64,000 nucleotides of DNA, taken from NCBI GenBank assembly GCA_007693535.1, contig REDK01000093.1, forward strand, positions 1 through 64,000, read 5' to 3'. This document shows, piece by piece, positions 1 to 8,182 of the stretch (positions are counted from its first letter, which is position 1; the number at the start of each line of letters is the position of its first letter). Below the pieces are notes generated by a model, which did no database searches, was not told the origin of the DNA, and saw nothing but the letters and a program-made list of their open reading frames with translations. This DNA is from Chromatiaceae bacterium. GTDB lineage: Bacteria > Pseudomonadota > Gammaproteobacteria > Chromatiales > Chromatiaceae. A program made the position numbers and the translations under genes.

Positions 1-397
1 CGGTTTCTTCGTTCATCCGTTCCCTATTCCGCTTGCCCGCTTCAGTTCTTATCAGACCGCGAATGTACGCTTGGCCTAAGGTGTGGCCGTCGAAGGTGTC
101 ATTTCGAAAACACCGGCGGTATGCCTTGACATAAGAAGTGAGATGCCAGGCTAATTTTTTGAGGACATGCTGGTTATTTGCTTTACCGCGGGCTCGCATG
201 AGTCAAACGCCAACCCTATATAGTTACGGAAGCCAATAAATATATATAAATCAGTAAGTTAATTCAATGTGACAAAGTAGTACTAAGAAGGCGCCGACAC
301 GACGCGGCCAGCGCCGATCGGCGGCGGAACGCTTCCGCGGGGCGAATTCGGCCGTAGGCTGACCGTCGGGCGCAACGCTTGGACTGACGGAGGGGCG
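1..397. other. A+T-rich non-coding left edge
   Basis: I see no supported gene here. Positions 120-290 are clearly richer in A+T than the rest of the window (for example the tatatataaat tract near 240). On the + strand a TTGACA at 126-131 and GCTAAT at 150-155, 18 bases apart, could be a sigma-70 promoter, but nothing recognisable lies downstream. On the - strand an ATG at 14-16, preceded by AGGGA, could start a gene that runs off the left edge (only about five codons visible). Both readings are weak. Confidence 0.35.
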
Positions 398-646
398 TCA
401 GGGGTTGGCGGCCATCAGCTCCTCGCGCAGCACGCGCCGCAGCGTGCTCTCCAGGTCGGCACCGCTCTGGCGCTCGATGTGCTCGCGCAGGGCCTCGTTG
501 ATGAGGGTCTGGTAGTGGCCGCCGCCCCGCACCCGGCCTCGGAACCACTCGATGATGTCCGGATCGAGGCGGATGGTGATCCGCTCCTTGTTGCTCTTGA
601 CGATGGCGCCGCGCTGGCTGTCGGTGAAGTCGTACTCGTCGCGCAT
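398..646 (-). CDS. brnA: BrnA-type antitoxin
   Basis: 82 residues, the usual BrnA length. BrnA is the DNA-binding antitoxin of BrnT/BrnA type II toxin-antitoxin systems. It binds the RNase toxin BrnT and represses the shared promoter. The family pattern is visible: a basic ITIRLDPDIIEWFR segment (about residues 23-36) forming the ribbon strand, then GGGHYQTLINEALREHI (41-57), the typical ribbon-helix-helix core, and a charged C-terminal helix. The ATG at 646 is chosen because it gives the family N-terminus (MRDEYDFTD) and lies 4 bases after the stop of the upstream brnT frame, as in intact loci. The brnT partner is frameshifted, so this antitoxin may now be an orphan. Family assignment is by motif recall. 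Confidence 0.85.
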   Translation of the reverse strand: MRDEYDFTDSQRGAIVKSNKERITIRLDPDIIEWFRGRVRGGGHYQTLINEALREHIERQSGADLESTLRRVLREELMAANP

Positions 647-650
647 GGGT

Positions 651-930
651 TCAGCCTTGCTCGTAGTGCCGCCGCTCGGCGGGTGTCGCCGGACGAGCGG
701 AGATGATGCGGATGGTCTGCTGGTCGGGCTGCGCGTAGACCACCAGCAGGACGCGGCCGAAGGCATCGACGCCGGTGATCAGGAAGCGCTGCTCCGCGTG
801 GTGGTCCGGGTCCAGCATCGAGCAGGACAGGTCGTCGTAAGAAGACTTCCACGGCATCCGCGAAGTCGACCCCGTGCTTGCGTCGGTTCGCCTGACGCTT
901 GGTCTCGTCCCACTCGAAGTCGATGTCCAT
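651..930 (-). pseudogene. brnT: BrnT-type toxin, frameshifted
   Basis: BrnT is the RNase toxin (RelE-like fold) paired with BrnA. The N-terminal third reads MDIDFEWDETKRQANRRKHG (start ATG at 930), the classic BrnT opening. It then shifts frame near position 836-840, where a TTCTTACG context carries one extra base. The remainder is intact in the next frame: DPDHHAEQRFLITGVDAFGR, IRIISARPATPAERRHYEQG, the conserved C-terminal half with the ISAR motif. In the original frame translation runs on out of family. Either the toxin is inactivated or the sequence has a single-base error. A GTG at 948 is an alternative start. The gene is directly upstream of brnA on the same strand, as usual. Confidence 0.8.
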
Positions 931-1066
931 GTGCGGGATTGTATGCACAACCGTCCGACATAACCACCATCGCGGCCGTCAGCCAATAGGAAAAAGTAAT
1001 CCGGCGCGCTCAGAACCCCGTCGCCGCCTTGCCGGGTCGCCTGCCCCGCCAAGCCGAGCATCTGGA

Positions 1067-1118
1067 CCGGACATGTCTACTTTGCGCAGCACCGGACATC
1101 TGTAGCTTGCGCTGACAA
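1067..1118. mobile_element. IS21-type insertion sequence end (solo remnant)
   Basis: Two imperfect 21-bp direct repeats with a 25-bp period lie at 1067-1087 and 1092-1112. Each begins CCGGACAT and ends TTGCGC, and the second is followed by TGACAA. Multiple repeats of the type GCGCAAA-GTAGA-ATGTCCGG next to a terminal TGT are characteristic of the ends of IS21-family elements, where the transposase IstA binds. No istA or istB reading frame is present nearby, so this would be a solo end left by a deletion. The family name is recalled from the sequence pattern and not checked against a database. Confidence 0.45.
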
Positions 1119-1203
1119 CCCGATATTTCAGATTCAGCCCACCTGGGCGCCGCATGTGCAACCAGATCGGGAAAGCTTCGCGCACATGAGCCACGACCAG
1201 AAC

Positions 1204-1445
1204 TTCAACCTAGAAACGGCAGTTGACCGCTTCGTGCCTGACGCAAGTAGTTGGCTGGTGAGGGATTCTGCGCTCGCCTCAACATCACCTTTCGGCTGCG
1301 GGTCGCTACGACCCCCAAGGCACGCCCCGCGCGGCGCCCGTCTGCGTGACAACGCGTTGGAATCGATGACTAGTCCGCCTCGTTGTGCCTTGCCGGACTG
1401 CGGGACGCACCCTGGGGGCCGTTCAACTGCCGTTTCTAGGTTGAA
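1204..1445. mobile_element. MITE-like element with 23-bp perfect terminal inverted repeats
   Basis: A 242-bp segment is bounded by perfect inverted repeats of 23 bp: TTCAACCTAGAAACGGCAGT plus TGA at 1204-1226, and its exact complement at 1423-1445. The interior has no recognisable gene. Small size, long perfect ends and no transposase fit a non-autonomous (MITE-like) derivative of a DNA transposon. I cannot name the parent family from memory, and I did not see a clear flanking target duplication. Confidence 0.6.
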
Positions 1446-1451
1446 ACCCCC

Positions 1452-1890
1452 GCGCCGGTTGGTCGTGCCCGCCGAGCACGAACCAGCCGCGGGCGCGGAT
1501 CGTCGCGAGCCGCCCGACATGCACCCCGGTACTGTTTTGCCCTTGGTGCAGACCAGCCGGGCCAGATCGCCGGGCTGGAAACCCCGGACGCGCTTGGCCT
1601 GCCGCGGCGTGCCCTTGGGGAAGCCAAAGCGGTCATTGCCGCGCACCCGGCGCCGGCTGCGGCTGGTCGCGGTGATCTCAAGCGGCACCATGGCCGGCGG
1701 GATCGTCACCGCGGCACCGGACTCGCCGACGCACGCGGGGTCCTTGGCGTAGCCGTGGCGGGTGCGGTTGAACTTCGTGCGCCCGCCGCTCCAGAACGAC
1801 ACCGGAAGCCCGCATGGAAGCCCGCAGACCTTCAGGACCCGGCCCACGGCGTAGCGGGTCGCGTTGACCGCCGCGGTATCGGCCAGCGGC
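1452..1890 (-). pseudogene. iscB: IscB-family nuclease, C-terminal relic
   Basis: On the - strand the frame starting near 1890 reads AAVNATRYAVGRVLK, then GGRTKFNRTRHGYAKDPACVG, GNDRFGFPKGTPRQAKRVRG and FQPGDLARLVCTKGK. This order matches the C-terminal half of IscB (the IS200/IS605-associated RNA-guided HNH/RuvC endonuclease, ancestor family of Cas9): the AAVNATR segment, GGRTKYNRTR, the RuvC-III region, RYGFP and the GFQTGD tail. About four residues that normally carry the RuvC-III catalytic His and Asp are missing between GYAK and ACVGE. The last part (VGRLATIRARGWFVLGGHD) is in a different frame. The RuvC-I/II and HNH parts are absent. It is therefore a dead fragment, adjoining the inverted-repeat element. 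Confidence 0.7.
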
Positions 1891-2044
1891 TGGACCAAAC
1901 GATGACCAAGGCCCGAAGCAGCAAGCGATTCCACGGATGCTGCGCACGCTGCAATCTGGAACCCAGGACCACTTCATCCTCCATCATCGGGTCATAGAGC
2001 AGATCACCGACCATCAGGTCGCGATCGATCTGATCAGAACGGAT

Positions 2045-2178
2045 CCGCCGGGCGAGCGGAGATGAGACGGATGGTCTGCTCAGCGGGCTGCGCGTAGACT
2101 CCCGGAAGGACCGGGCCGAAGGCGTCCATCCCGGTCATCGGGAAGCGCTGCTCCGCGTGCTTGTCCGGCGCGGCGTCC
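2045..2178 (-). pseudogene. Second, truncated brnT copy
   Basis: This stretch encodes only the C-terminal half of BrnT on the - strand: KHAEQRFPMTGMDAFG, VYAQPAEQTIRLISARP. At the DNA level it is a direct repeat of 685-815 inside the frameshifted brnT, with roughly four bases in five identical by eye. The start and the N-terminal half are missing, and there is no adjacent brnA. It could be the remnant of a tandem duplication or of a second insertion that bracketed the mobile debris between 950 and 2040. Confidence 0.7.
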
Positions 2179-2337
2179 CGCGTTATCTTGCAAGGCTTTG
2201 CCGGCGTCTGTCGGCCTGCCGACCAGTCTGTTGGCGCGCCGGCCTGGCTCCTCCGCCAGCAAGACCCCCGGTCGCTCCTCCCGCCTGGCCCCGGCCCCCG
2301 CAGCGAACTGCCCCTCAGGAAGCCGCCCGTCCCACCG

Positions 2338-3036
2338 ATGCTCGAAGCCATCGATCTGGCCTGCCAACGCGGCGACCGCCTGCTGTTTGCCGGCCTCGGT
2401 CTGCAAGTCGGGCCGGCCACGCTGCTGCATGTCCGCGGACGCAACGGCAGCGGCAAGACGACCCTGCTGCGTGCCCTCTGCGGCCTGCTGCATGCCGATG
2501 CCGGCCAGATCCGCTGGCACGGCGAGGACATCCGCGAACTGGCCGAGGATTACCGCCGCGACCTGCTCTACTTTGGACATCTCAACGGCATCAAGGCCGA
2601 TCTGACCGGGCTGGAGAATCTGCAGATTGCCGCCACCCTAGATCAACGGCCAGTGGCCGCCGATGCACTGCGCGCGGCGCTGGCGCGCATCGGGCTCGAC
2701 GGGTACGAAGACCTGCCAACGCGCCTGCTGTCGCAGGGTCAGAAAAAGCGGGTCGCCCTCGCGCGGTTGATCCTGAGCAAGGCGCCGCTGTGGATCCTGG
2801 ACGAGCCGTTTACCGCCCTGGATACCGATGCGGTAACGCTGTTGGAGGAACTGATCGCACAGCATGTCGCCGGTGGCGGATTGGTGGTGCTGACCACCCA
2901 CCAAGAGGTGGCCCTGACCCGCGGAGCGATCCAGCGCCTGACGCTCGACCCGCCCGCGCATGCCGCCGCGGCCGGTCCCGCGGAAGCGACCACTTCAGCG
3001 TCTTCGGCAGCAGCCGGCGCGGCGGTGCCACAATGA
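2338..3036 (+). CDS. ccmA: Haem exporter ATP-binding subunit CcmA
   Basis: 232 residues. CcmA is the ATPase of the CcmABCD complex, which releases haem-loaded CcmE during system I cytochrome c maturation. ABC-ATPase motifs are all present: Walker A GRNGSGKT (residues 34-41), signature LSQGQKKR (131-138), Walker B LWILDEPF (151-158) and the H-loop His in TTHQE (about 188). The C-terminal 30 residues are Ala-rich and not part of the domain. The ATG at 2338 matches the usual short CcmA N-terminus, though no strong ribosome site is directly before it. First gene of the ccmABCDEFGHI operon; ccmB follows after 46 bases. Confidence 0.95.
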   Translation: MLEAIDLACQRGDRLLFAGLGLQVGPATLLHVRGRNGSGKTTLLRALCGLLHADAGQIRWHGEDIRELAEDYRRDLLYFGHLNGIKADLTGLENLQIAATLDQRPVAADALRAALARIGLDGYEDLPTRLLSQGQKKRVALARLILSKAPLWILDEPFTALDTDAVTLLEELIAQHVAGGGLVVLTTHQEVALTRGAIQRLTLDPPAHAAAAGPAEATTSASSAAAGAAVPQ

Positions 3037-3082
3037 TCGGATCGCCAGCGGCCGCGGCCGGCCCTGCCCTGCCCGGTGTCTG

Positions 3083-3754
3083 ATGTTCAAGGTCTTCGCT
3101 TGCATCCTGACGCGCGATCTGACGCTTGCCCTGCGGCGGCGGACCGACGTGCTGACGACGCTGTTCTTCTTCGTGATCGTGGTCAGCCTGTTTCCACTCG
3201 GCGTCGGCAGCGAGCGCGCCTTGTTGAAACAACTTGGCCCCGGTGTGGTCTGGGTCGCTGCGCTGCTGGCCTCGATGCTTGCGCTGGAGCGCCTGTTCGC
3301 CGCCGACTACGAGGACGGCACCCTGGAGCAACTGCTGCTGACCGGCCAGCCGCTGTCGCTGCTGGTGCTAGCCAAGGTGATCGCCCACTGGTTGCTGACC
3401 GGGCTGCCGCTGGTGCTGATCGCACCGTTGATGGCGATGCAGTATCACCTGGACTGGGGCGCGGTCTGGATCATGCTGGTCTCGCTGGCGGTGGGCACCC
3501 CGGTACTGAGTCTGATCGGGGCAATCGGGGCGGCCCTGACCCTGGGGCTGCGCGGTGGTGGGATCTTGCTATCGCTGCTGATCCTGCCGCTCTACGTGCC
3601 GGTACTGGTGTATGGCTCCGGCGCGGTCGCGATGGCGGCGATCGATCTGGCTGCGGTCGTCCCCTACTTACAATTGCTCGGTGCCTTCCTGCTGGTGGCG
3701 CTGGTGTTCGCCCCGCTCGCTGCAGCCCTGGCGCTGCGCATCGCACTGGAATAA
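3083..3754 (+). CDS. ccmB: Haem exporter permease CcmB
   Basis: 223 residues with six hydrophobic segments, the normal size of CcmB. It is the membrane subunit that partners CcmA and acts in the inner membrane during release of holo-CcmE. The family N-terminus ILTRDLTLALRRRTDVL (about 8-24), the FFFVIVVSLFPLGVG first segment and the ALERLFAADYEDGTLEQLL motif (about residues 67-85) are conserved CcmB features. The ATG at 3083 gives the usual N-terminus. An A-rich spacer of about 60 bases separates it from ccmC. Confidence 0.93.
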   Translation: MFKVFACILTRDLTLALRRRTDVLTTLFFFVIVVSLFPLGVGSERALLKQLGPGVVWVAALLASMLALERLFAADYEDGTLEQLLLTGQPLSLLVLAKVIAHWLLTGLPLVLIAPLMAMQYHLDWGAVWIMLVSLAVGTPVLSLIGAIGAALTLGLRGGGILLSLLILPLYVPVLVYGSGAVAMAAIDLAAVVPYLQLLGAFLLVALVFAPLAAALALRIALE

Positions 3755-3815
3755 CGAGGTCCCGGGCGTGCCCGGTCACCGGCCTGGCCATCCCGGCAAC
3801 GGCAATCGCAGAACA

Positions 3816-4580
3816 ATGAATATCAAGGTCAACTGGTTTAAATACTCGGCGCCGTCGGCGTTCTATCCGCTGGCCGGACGGCTGATCCCCTGGCTGACAG
3901 CGGCGGCGGCGTTGCTGGTGCTGATTGCCCTCTACTGGGGCTTCTTCCTGACCCCGGAGCGCCTCGGCGGGACCAACCCGCAGAAGGAGTATTACCGCAT
4001 CATCTTCATCCATGTGCCGGCGGCCTGGATGTCGATGTGGCTCTATCTGGTGCTCGCCGGCTGGTCGGCAGTGGGCCTGGTGTTCAATACCCGGCTCAGC
4101 TTCATGATGGCCCGGGCGGTCGCTCCGACCGGGGCGGTGTTCACCTTCATCGCGCTGTGGACCGGGGCCTTCTGGGGCCGGCCGAGCTGGGGCACCTTCT
4201 GGGACTGGGATCCGCGGCTGACCTCGGAGCTGATCCTCTTCTTTCTGTATATCGGCTACATCGCCCTGCATTCGGCCATCGATGACACGCGCCGGGCCGA
4301 CCGCGCCGCGGCCCTGCTCGCCATCGTCGGCCTGGTGCTGGTGCCGGTGATCTTCTGGTCGATCAACTGTCCGGACCCGAATCAGTGCGCGGCGCTGCAT
4401 CAGCGCTCGTCGCTGGGCCGGATCGAGGGCAATATCCTGTTTGCGATGCTGGCCATGACCCTGGGCTTCTGGCTCTATTCCTTCGCCACCGCCTTTGCCC
4501 GCCTGCGCGGGATCATCCTGACCCGGGAGGCCGACACCGCCTGGGTGTCCGAACTGCTCGGTACCGGGGGGGCGCGATGA
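3816..4580 (+). CDS. ccmC: Haem lyase/handling protein CcmC
   Basis: 254 residues. CcmC binds haem at the periplasmic face of the inner membrane and passes it to CcmE. The tryptophan-rich WWD signature is at about 120-135 (WGRPSWGTFWDWDPRL), flanked by the two conserved His haem ligands, H66 (FIHVPAAW) and H195 (LHQRSS). Six membrane segments are evident. The ATG at 3816 begins MNIKVNWFKY, as in homologues. The stop overlaps the ccmD start in an ATGA, which suggests translational coupling. Confidence 0.96.
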   Translation: MNIKVNWFKYSAPSAFYPLAGRLIPWLTAAAALLVLIALYWGFFLTPERLGGTNPQKEYYRIIFIHVPAAWMSMWLYLVLAGWSAVGLVFNTRLSFMMARAVAPTGAVFTFIALWTGAFWGRPSWGTFWDWDPRLTSELILFFLYIGYIALHSAIDDTRRADRAAALLAIVGLVLVPVIFWSINCPDPNQCAALHQRSSLGRIEGNILFAMLAMTLGFWLYSFATAFARLRGIILTREADTAWVSELLGTGGAR

Positions 4581-4837
4581 TCGGCTTCATTACCCAGGGC
4601 GGCTATGGGTTCTTCGTCTGGGGCGCCTTCGGCATGACCTTCGCCGCACTCGCTGCCGAGGTCTGGCAGTTGCGCAAGGAGGAGCGAACCATTCGCGAGC
4701 GGGTGGGTCGATTGGTGCAGTTGCGCCAGGCTGCTGCCGCGGCCGAATGCCCTACCAGCCCGAGCGGCGGCGCCCCCACGATGATCGATGACAGCCGGGC
4801 CAGCGATACCCCTAGCGAAGCTGCGCTCGGGCAGTGA
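4577..4837 (+). CDS. ccmD: Haem exporter accessory protein CcmD
   Basis: 86 residues, within the small CcmD family. It starts with GGYGFFVWGAFGMTFAAL (about 8-25), the diagnostic single membrane helix, followed by LRKEERTIRER, a charged cytoplasmic helix. CcmD stabilises the CcmABC-CcmE complex. The C-terminal half is a longer, low-complexity tail than the usual 60-70 residue protein. The start overlaps the ccmC stop by four bases. About 135 bases of non-coding sequence follow before ccmE. Confidence 0.88.
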   Translation: MIGFITQGGYGFFVWGAFGMTFAALAAEVWQLRKEERTIRERVGRLVQLRQAAAAAECPTSPSGGAPTMIDDSRASDTPSEAALGQ

Positions 4838-4972
4838 CGCCCGCGCGTACCGCTCTGAAACCACAGTTCCAGCGGACCTGGCCTGCCCTGGTCCGGCGCC
4901 CCCGGGCTGGTCGGCCCGGGGCTTCGGCAACACTGAGGCGGCCGCTATCCGCGGCCCCGAGGCAAGTGACCC

Positions 4973-5497
4973 ATGAAAGCAAGACAGAAGCGGTTGGTCT
5001 TTGTCGGTCTCGCGGTGCTCGGCGTCACCGCCGCCGCGGCCATGGCCCTGAGTGCCCTGCAGAGCAACATCTCCTATTTTTTCAGTCCCAGCCAGGTCAT
5101 CGCCAACGAGCACCCGGCCGACGCGGTGTTCCGGGTCGGCGGCCTGGTGGTCGCCAATACCCTGAGCCGACAGCCGGATGGCCTGACCGTGCACTTCAAC
5201 GTGACCGATAACGCGGCCACGGTGCCGATCAGTTACACCGGCATCCTGCCGGATCTGTTCGGCGAGAATCAGGGCGTGGTCGCCCGCGGGCGCATGGGCG
5301 GTGATGGGGTCTTCTACGCCGAAGAGGTGCTGGCCAAGCACGACGAGTCGTACATGCCGCCGGAAGTGGCTGCCACGCTGCAGACCGCCCACGCCGAGGG
5401 CATCACCGGACCAACCGAGCAGGCCACGGCCGCCCTGCGCGCGGCCACCGAATCGCTGGTGACCGGCGGCGGGGTTGGCGGAGGGGTTGGGCGATGA
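4973..5497 (+). CDS. ccmE: Haem chaperone CcmE
   Basis: 174 residues. Periplasmic haem chaperone anchored by one N-terminal helix (about 8-28), followed by the OB-fold beta-barrel. The haem-attaching histidine is H123 in VLAKHDESYMPPEV, where haem is bound covalently before transfer to CcmF. The opening MKARQKRL is a typical cytoplasmic basic tail. The C-terminus carries a flexible Ala/Gly-rich extension of about 35 residues. Its stop overlaps the ccmF start (ATGA). Confidence 0.96.
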   Translation: MKARQKRLVFVGLAVLGVTAAAAMALSALQSNISYFFSPSQVIANEHPADAVFRVGGLVVANTLSRQPDGLTVHFNVTDNAATVPISYTGILPDLFGENQGVVARGRMGGDGVFYAEEVLAKHDESYMPPEVAATLQTAHAEGITGPTEQATAALRAATESLVTGGGVGGGVGR

Positions 5498-7485
5498 TCC
5501 CGGAACTCGGCCATTTCGCGCTCATCCTGGCGCTGCTCATCGCCATCATCCAGGGCAGCTTCCCCTTGGTCGGTTCGCTCGCGGGCAACCGTCGCTGGAT
5601 GGGGATGGCCCGGCCGCTGGCGCTCGGGCAGTTCTTGTTCGTCGCGATCAGCTTTGCCTGCCTGCTGGAGGCCTTCCTCTCGGACGACTTCTCGGTCCTG
5701 TATGTGGCCAGCAACAGCAACAGCCTGCTGCCGACGGTCTACAAGGTGTCAGCGCTGTGGGGCGCACATGAGGGCTCGCTGCTGCTCTGGGTGCTGTTCC
5801 TGGCCGGCTGGGGGGCCGCCGTGGCCCTGTTCAGCCGTGGTCTGCCATTGCCGGTGATCGCGCGAGTGATCGCGGTGCAGGGGCTGATTGCGGTGGGCTT
5901 TCTGCTGTTCATGCTGCTCACCTCCAACCCCTTCGAGCGGCTGTTCCCGGTGCCACCGGATGGGCGTGACCTGAACCCGCTGCTGCAGGACCCCGGCCTC
6001 GCCATCCATCCGCCCATGCTCTACATGGGCTATGTCGGCATGTCGGTCGCCTTCGCCTTTGCCGTGGCGGCCCTGATCGGCGGGCGGCTGGATGCGGCCT
6101 GGGCACGCTGGTCGCGGCCCTGGACCACGGTCGCCTGGATCTTTCTGACCGTCGGCATCGCGCTCGGCTCCTGGTGGGCCTACTACGAACTCGGCTGGGG
6201 CGGCTGGTGGTTCTGGGACCCGGTCGAGAACGCCTCGCTGCTGCCCTGGCTGGCCGGCACCGCGCTGATCCATTCCCTGGCGGTCACCGAAAAGCGCGGC
6301 GCGTTCAAGTCCTGGACCGTCCTGCTCGCGATCGCCGCGTTCTCGCTCAGCCTGCTCGGGACCTTCCTGGTGCGCTCGGGGGTGCTGACCTCGGTGCATG
6401 CCTTTGCGACCGATCCGGCCCGCGGCCTGTTCATCCTGATCTTCCTCTGCCTGGTCATCGGCGGCTCGCTGGCACTCTTTGCTTGGCGGGCACCGGAGGT
6501 CAACGAGGGCGGGCGCTTCGATGCGATCTCCCGCGAGACCGCCCTGCTCGGTAACAACCTGCTGTTCATCGCGCTCACCGTGGTGGTGCTGTTCGGCACC
6601 CTCGCCCCACTCATCTATGAGGCCTTCGACTGGGGCAAGATCTCGGTCGGCTTCCCCTGGTTCAACAAGATGTTCCTGGCGCTGGCGCCATTCATCGCGA
6701 TCCTGCTCGGGATCGGACCACTGGCCCGCTGGAAACACGACGAGGCACTGCGCCTGACCCGCCTGCTCAAGGGCGCCTATGTGATCAGCATTGCCGTGCT
6801 CGGCATCACTGCCCTGCCGCTGTTCAGCGGTGGCAAGCAGTGGGTCCCGGTCGGCCTGGCCCTGGCCGTCTGGCTGCTGGCCTCGCACTGGGTGGTGCTG
6901 CGCGAACGGTTGCGGCAGCGCTGGCAACAAGGCGGCGTCAAGGCCCTATTTAGCGACCTGCGCGGCAACGGTCGCAGCTTCTACGGCATGGTCATCGCCC
7001 ACGTCGGGGTGGCCCTGTTTACCGTCGGTATCACCATGGTCGCCAATTTCCAGGTCGAGGAAGACGTGCGCATGGCGCCCGGGGATGTCTACGAACTGGC
7101 CGGCTACCGGTTCGAGTTCCTCGGCGCCCAGCGCATTGCCGGACCTAACTACCGCGCCGATCAGGGCCACTTCCAGGTCTATCGCGGTCGGCGGCAGATC
7201 GCCGATCTGCATCCGGAGAAGCGGATGTATCTGACCGGTGGTATGCCGATGACCGAGGCCGCGATCGATCCCGGCCTGTTCCGCGACCTCTATGTCTCCC
7301 TCGGCGAGCACGTCGGCGGCGGTGACTGGTCGCTGCGGCTCTACTACAAGCCGTTCGTGCGCTGGATCTGGCTGGGGGCCATCTTCATGGCCATCGGCGG
7401 GCTGTTCGCCGTCTCCGACCCCCGCTATCGCAGCGCCCGCATCCGGGCGGCCGCGCCGCTGCCCGGCGCCGCTGCGAGGGCCTAA
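5494..7485 (+). CDS. ccmF: Cytochrome c haem lyase subunit CcmF
   Basis: 663 residues, the standard length. CcmF with CcmH joins haem from CcmE to apocytochrome c at the outer face of the inner membrane. The WWD haem-handling signature (GWGGWWFWDPVENASLLPWL) is at about 230-250, with the conserved LAIHPPMLYMGY histidine segment at about residues 168-180 and a second conserved His region after it. Around 14 membrane helices and a large periplasmic loop near the C-terminus (about 510-610) are visible. It overlaps ccmE by four bases, and ccmG starts three bases after its stop. Confidence 0.97.
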   Translation: MIPELGHFALILALLIAIIQGSFPLVGSLAGNRRWMGMARPLALGQFLFVAISFACLLEAFLSDDFSVLYVASNSNSLLPTVYKVSALWGAHEGSLLLWVLFLAGWGAAVALFSRGLPLPVIARVIAVQGLIAVGFLLFMLLTSNPFERLFPVPPDGRDLNPLLQDPGLAIHPPMLYMGYVGMSVAFAFAVAALIGGRLDAAWARWSRPWTTVAWIFLTVGIALGSWWAYYELGWGGWWFWDPVENASLLPWLAGTALIHSLAVTEKRGAFKSWTVLLAIAAFSLSLLGTFLVRSGVLTSVHAFATDPARGLFILIFLCLVIGGSLALFAWRAPEVNEGGRFDAISRETALLGNNLLFIALTVVVLFGTLAPLIYEAFDWGKISVGFPWFNKMFLALAPFIAILLGIGPLARWKHDEALRLTRLLKGAYVISIAVLGITALPLFSGGKQWVPVGLALAVWLLASHWVVLRERLRQRWQQGGVKALFSDLRGNGRSFYGMVIAHVGVALFTVGITMVANFQVEEDVRMAPGDVYELAGYRFEFLGAQRIAGPNYRADQGHFQVYRGRRQIADLHPEKRMYLTGGMPMTEAAIDPGLFRDLYVSLGEHVGGGDWSLRLYYKPFVRWIWLGAIFMAIGGLFAVSDPRYRSARIRAAAPLPGAAARA

Positions 7486-7488
7486 CCC

Positions 7489-8082
7489 ATGCCAGCTGCC
7501 CCATCATCCACTGGGCCATCCACTGGGCCATCCATCAGGCCAGCCCGCGGCGTCTGGATCGCCGCCGTTCCGCTGCTCCTGTTCGCCGCCCTGATCTCGT
7601 TGCTGGTGTTCGGACTGGGTAATGATCCGCGCAAGGTACCCTCGCCGCTGATCGGCAAACCCGTGCCGGAATTCCGGTTGCCGGAACTGACCGACCCCAG
7701 CCGGAGCGTGAGCAGCGACGACCTGCGTGGGCAGATCTCGCTGGTCAATGTCTGGGCCTCTTGGTGCAACTCCTGCCGGGCCGAGCATCATGCCCTCATG
7801 GCCCTGTCCGAGTTGCCCGACTTTCAGATCGTCGGACTCAACTGGAAGGACGATGCCGCCGATGCGCTACGGGTGCTGCGCAGCACCGGCAATCCCTATG
7901 CGATGACCGGCCACGACCCGGACAACGAGGTCGGCCTCAATTGGGGCGTCTATGGCGCCCCGGAGACCTTCGTCGTCGATCAGGAGGGCATCATCCGCTA
8001 CAAGCACATCGGCCCGATCGACTCCCAGGTCTGGGAGAAGACCATCCGGCCGCTGGTGGAACAACTGAAGGCCAAGGGCTGA
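7489..8082 (+). CDS. ccmG: Thiol:disulfide interchange protein CcmG/DsbE
   Basis: 197 residues. Membrane-anchored periplasmic thioredoxin that keeps the CXXCH cysteines of apocytochromes (or CcmH) reduced. The single anchor helix is at about 22-43. The thioredoxin active site is WASWCNSCR with C93 and C96; the middle residues N-S differ from the more common P-T/V-T of CcmG. GVYGAPETFVVD supplies the family-specific cis-Pro loop and Glu. The first 20 residues are a Ser/Thr/Pro-rich tail encoded by a short DNA repeat (ccatccactgggccatcc). A start further in is possible, but the chosen ATG follows ccmF directly. Confidence 0.93.
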   Translation: MPAAPSSTGPSTGPSIRPARGVWIAAVPLLLFAALISLLVFGLGNDPRKVPSPLIGKPVPEFRLPELTDPSRSVSSDDLRGQISLVNVWASWCNSCRAEHHALMALSELPDFQIVGLNWKDDAADALRVLRSTGNPYAMTGHDPDNEVGLNWGVYGAPETFVVDQEGIIRYKHIGPIDSQVWEKTIRPLVEQLKAKG

Positions 8083-8182
8083 CCGGCGCCCGCCGCGACC
8101 GCCGCGACGGGCACCCTGGCGGTCGACCATCCGCCTCACCGGTGCCACCTCCATCGCCAACCCCTGCTTCCTGACCCGCGCC

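Noticed and set aside
5749..6930. A 393-residue open frame on the - strand
   Set aside because: It is antisense to ccmF, which has full family motifs.
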